Assembly: GCA_030699345.1 (NCBI GenBank)
Contig: JAUYMX010000251.1
Coordinates: forward strand, 1-15,387
Length of the DNA stretch: 15,387 nt
Source: Methylococcaceae bacterium
GTDB taxonomy: Bacteria > Pseudomonadota > Gammaproteobacteria > Methylococcales > Methylomonadaceae
Reading direction: 5' to 3'
Part shown: piece after piece, positions 14,185 to 15,387 of the stretch
Layout: every line of letters starts with the position of its first letter
Numbering within the stretch: the first letter of the stretch is position 1
Position numbers and translations under genes: made by a program
Notes under the pieces: model-generated
The model's database searches: none
What the model was told of the DNA's origin: nothing
What the model saw: the letters and a program-made list of their open reading frames with translations, nothing else

Positions 14185-14249
14185 TTATTGTCACCATAAA
14201 TCATTCATGTGCGACATTCAAAATGTAGGTACCGTCTTGGCAGTCAATA

Positions 14250-15230
14250 TTAAATTGCATAATTAGCCTGATAAGGTTGCCTAGTTTTGAGTACGCCAAA
14301 GCACAAATGTACCAACTTGCGCATGGCTGCCCCCAGCGCTGACATTTTGGATTTGCCTCGGCCCTGTAAACGTTGGTACAGCGCTTTGATATGCGGATTA
14401 TATTGAGTGCCGACGATGGCAGCCATATATAAAATGGCACGAATGCGAGCAGGACCGGCTTTAGATAGCCTTGGCCGCCCCAACACGGACGTGCCGGATT
14501 GGCGCTCTACCGGTACAAGTCCTAAATAGGCCGCCAGTTGTTCGGCCGACTGAAACTGATGATTATGCATGACCGCTAATAAATGATTACCGACTTGTGG
14601 GCCCACGGCGGGAATACTGATCAATAAGTCGCGATCGGCTTTCAGGCTGGGGTGTTTATTAATGTGATCGTCGATGTCTTGCTGGAGTTTAGCCAGTTGT
14701 TGTTCCAGAAAAGTAATGGACGTTACGATAGACTGACGAATCAGTGCAGGCGTGTCGGTGGCATCGGCTTTTTCCAGACGATTACGCTCACGTTGTAAAT
14801 CCTGAGCAATGGCTTCGCGGCGTGATAACAACGCTTGTAACACACGAGCTTCCTGGGCGGGTGGCGTCCAAGGTCTGGGGGTGAGCATGGTACCAAAACG
14901 GGCCAGTACTAAACTATCAACCCCGTCTGTTTTCGTGCGGACACCAAGGCTACGGCCAAAGTCTTTAACCTGGGCCGGATTGACAATCGACACCGTGGCA
15001 CCGGCATTAGCCAAGGCCAGTGCGGCTTGTTCATGATAAACGCCGGTACCCTCCAGGATGGCATGGAGCTCATGGACAGTGACCTGTTGTTTGGCACACC
15101 AGATCAGTAACTCAGTGACACCGACTTTGGAATTAGCGACCGATTTGGCGCGGCGTTTACTGCAGGTAACGTCGAGTAATAAACTGCAATCCAGCTTAGC
15201 TTTAGAGACATCAATACCGATGAAAAACAT
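14250..15230 (-). CDS. IS110-family transposase (DEDD recombinase)
   Basis: A full-length 326-residue IS110-family transposase. The N-terminal RuvC-like DEDD domain has Asp7 (FIGIDVSK), Glu60 (LEGTGVYHE), Asp102 and Asp105 (KTDGVDSLVLARF); three of these positions equal those of IS621 as I recall them. A coiled-coil linker (about 125-200) follows. The C-terminal transposase_20 domain has LLISIPAVGPQVG and AYLGLVPVERQSGTSVLG, with Ser245 as the likely nucleophile, and SKAGPARIRAILYMAA. No stop or frameshift interrupts it, so it may be active. The ATG at 15230 is preceded by AAGG at 9 bases. Such enzymes are guided by a bridge RNA from the element's own noncoding end. Confidence 0.93.
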   Translation of the reverse strand: MFFIGIDVSKAKLDCSLLLDVTCSKRRAKSVANSKVGVTELLIWCAKQQVTVHELHAILEGTGVYHEQAALALANAGATVSIVNPAQVKDFGRSLGVRTKTDGVDSLVLARFGTMLTPRPWTPPAQEARVLQALLSRREAIAQDLQRERNRLEKADATDTPALIRQSIVTSITFLEQQLAKLQQDIDDHINKHPSLKADRDLLISIPAVGPQVGNHLLAVMHNHQFQSAEQLAAYLGLVPVERQSGTSVLGRPRLSKAGPARIRAILYMAAIVGTQYNPHIKALYQRLQGRGKSKMSALGAAMRKLVHLCFGVLKTRQPYQANYAI

Positions 15231-15237
15231 AATGGGT

Positions 15238-15355
15238 GCCTTCTATGACTGATAACAAATGTAACCAACTGAGCCCACTTGCCTTGTGCATACAGGGTCA
15301 ACGCCCTTGGCTACCGTTCAGTGTCTTAGCTGGCATCAGAAGCGAGACAGAAGGC
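15238..15355 (-). ncRNA. Candidate bridge RNA of the IS110 element
   Basis: The region 5' of the transposase is noncoding for at least 157 bases. GCCTTCT at 15238-15244 can pair with AGAAGGC at 15349-15355, closing a 118-base domain. Inside, AGGG (15294-15297) pairs with CCCT (15304-15307) around a 6-base loop, and outer GCC/GGC pairs (15281-15283 with 15309-15311) leave a 10-base one-sided internal loop. IS110-group bridge RNAs are encoded on this side of the transposase and carry guide sequences in internal loops. The pairing is short and hand-found, so this remains a candidate. Confidence 0.3.
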
Positions 15356-15387
15356 TTAATCTACGTGACAAGGTTGAACCTTAAGGG

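Larger units (their letters stand above)
14250..15387 (-). mobile_element. IS110-family insertion sequence, ends not resolved, cut by the window edge
   Basis: The transposase gene plus at least part of its 5' noncoding flank (15231-15387) belong to the element. IS110 members usually lack terminal inverted repeats and target duplications, so ends cannot be read from one copy. The 3' end must lie between the transposase stop (14250) and mntA (14184). The 5' end is at or beyond 15387. Confidence 0.7.

Noticed and set aside
14250..15387. Terminal inverted repeats for the IS110 element, prompted by AAGGTTG near 14273 and near 15370
   Set aside because: The two copies are in the same orientation, one lies inside the transposase gene, and IS110 elements usually lack such repeats, so this is probably chance.
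1..15387. CRISPR arrays, tRNA or rRNA genes, and prophage att sites
   Set aside because: I saw no regularly spaced repeats, no cloverleaf-like segments and no rRNA-like sequence in reading the window.

Overview
The window looks like a chromosomal segment of a gammaproteobacterium. The pcnB-folK-panB-panC order, an OpdA-type oligopeptidase, an Lgt-ThyA pair and the soluble PAS/MCP receptor type all fit, and the style of the proteins suggests a methanotroph-like (Methylococcales) genome. That last point is inference from sequence feel, not a database match. Most of the window is housekeeping DNA; accessory DNA sits at the right end.

Layout. Positions 1-3856 form a minus-strand series read right to left: an unrecognised 59-residue membrane protein, an RDD membrane protein, oligopeptidase A (prlC), a Uma2-type nuclease-like protein, and the 5' part of ubiD, which carries an in-frame stop. 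A divergent spacer of about 230 bp separates this from the plus-strand operon pcnB-folK-panB-panC (4090-7603). That operon makes poly(A) polymerase I, a folate-pathway kinase and two pantothenate enzymes; pcnB appears to start at an AUU codon, as in E. coli. A minus-strand chemoreceptor gene that may lack its 5' end follows (7615-9147).

A compact divergent unit at 9304-10636 holds a TetR-family repressor and a glutathione S-transferase. Between them lie a good sigma70-type promoter and two matching palindromes, a plausible repressor-controlled detoxification switch. A perfect-looking hairpin separates gst from a minus-strand operon lgt-thyA-lysE (12964 down to 10693). After a 346-bp gap without a convincing gene come a HepT-MntA (type VII) toxin-antitoxin pair and an IS110-family transposase that runs up to the window edge.

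The main points of interest are: (1) ubiD with a nonsense codon plus loss of a conserved catalytic Arg; (2) a 51-bp palindromic element inserted in frame within prlC; (3) a strong intrinsic-terminator hairpin inside the start of the RDD gene, just after the 59-residue ORF; (4) the AUU start of pcnB; (5) the IS110 copy whose long 5' noncoding flank has the position and some of the folding expected of a bridge RNA; and (6) the HepT-MntA pair directly beside it. I did not find a clearly new multi-gene system; the most novel items are the in-frame palindrome, the small membrane ORF with the intragenic terminator, and the bridge-RNA candidate.
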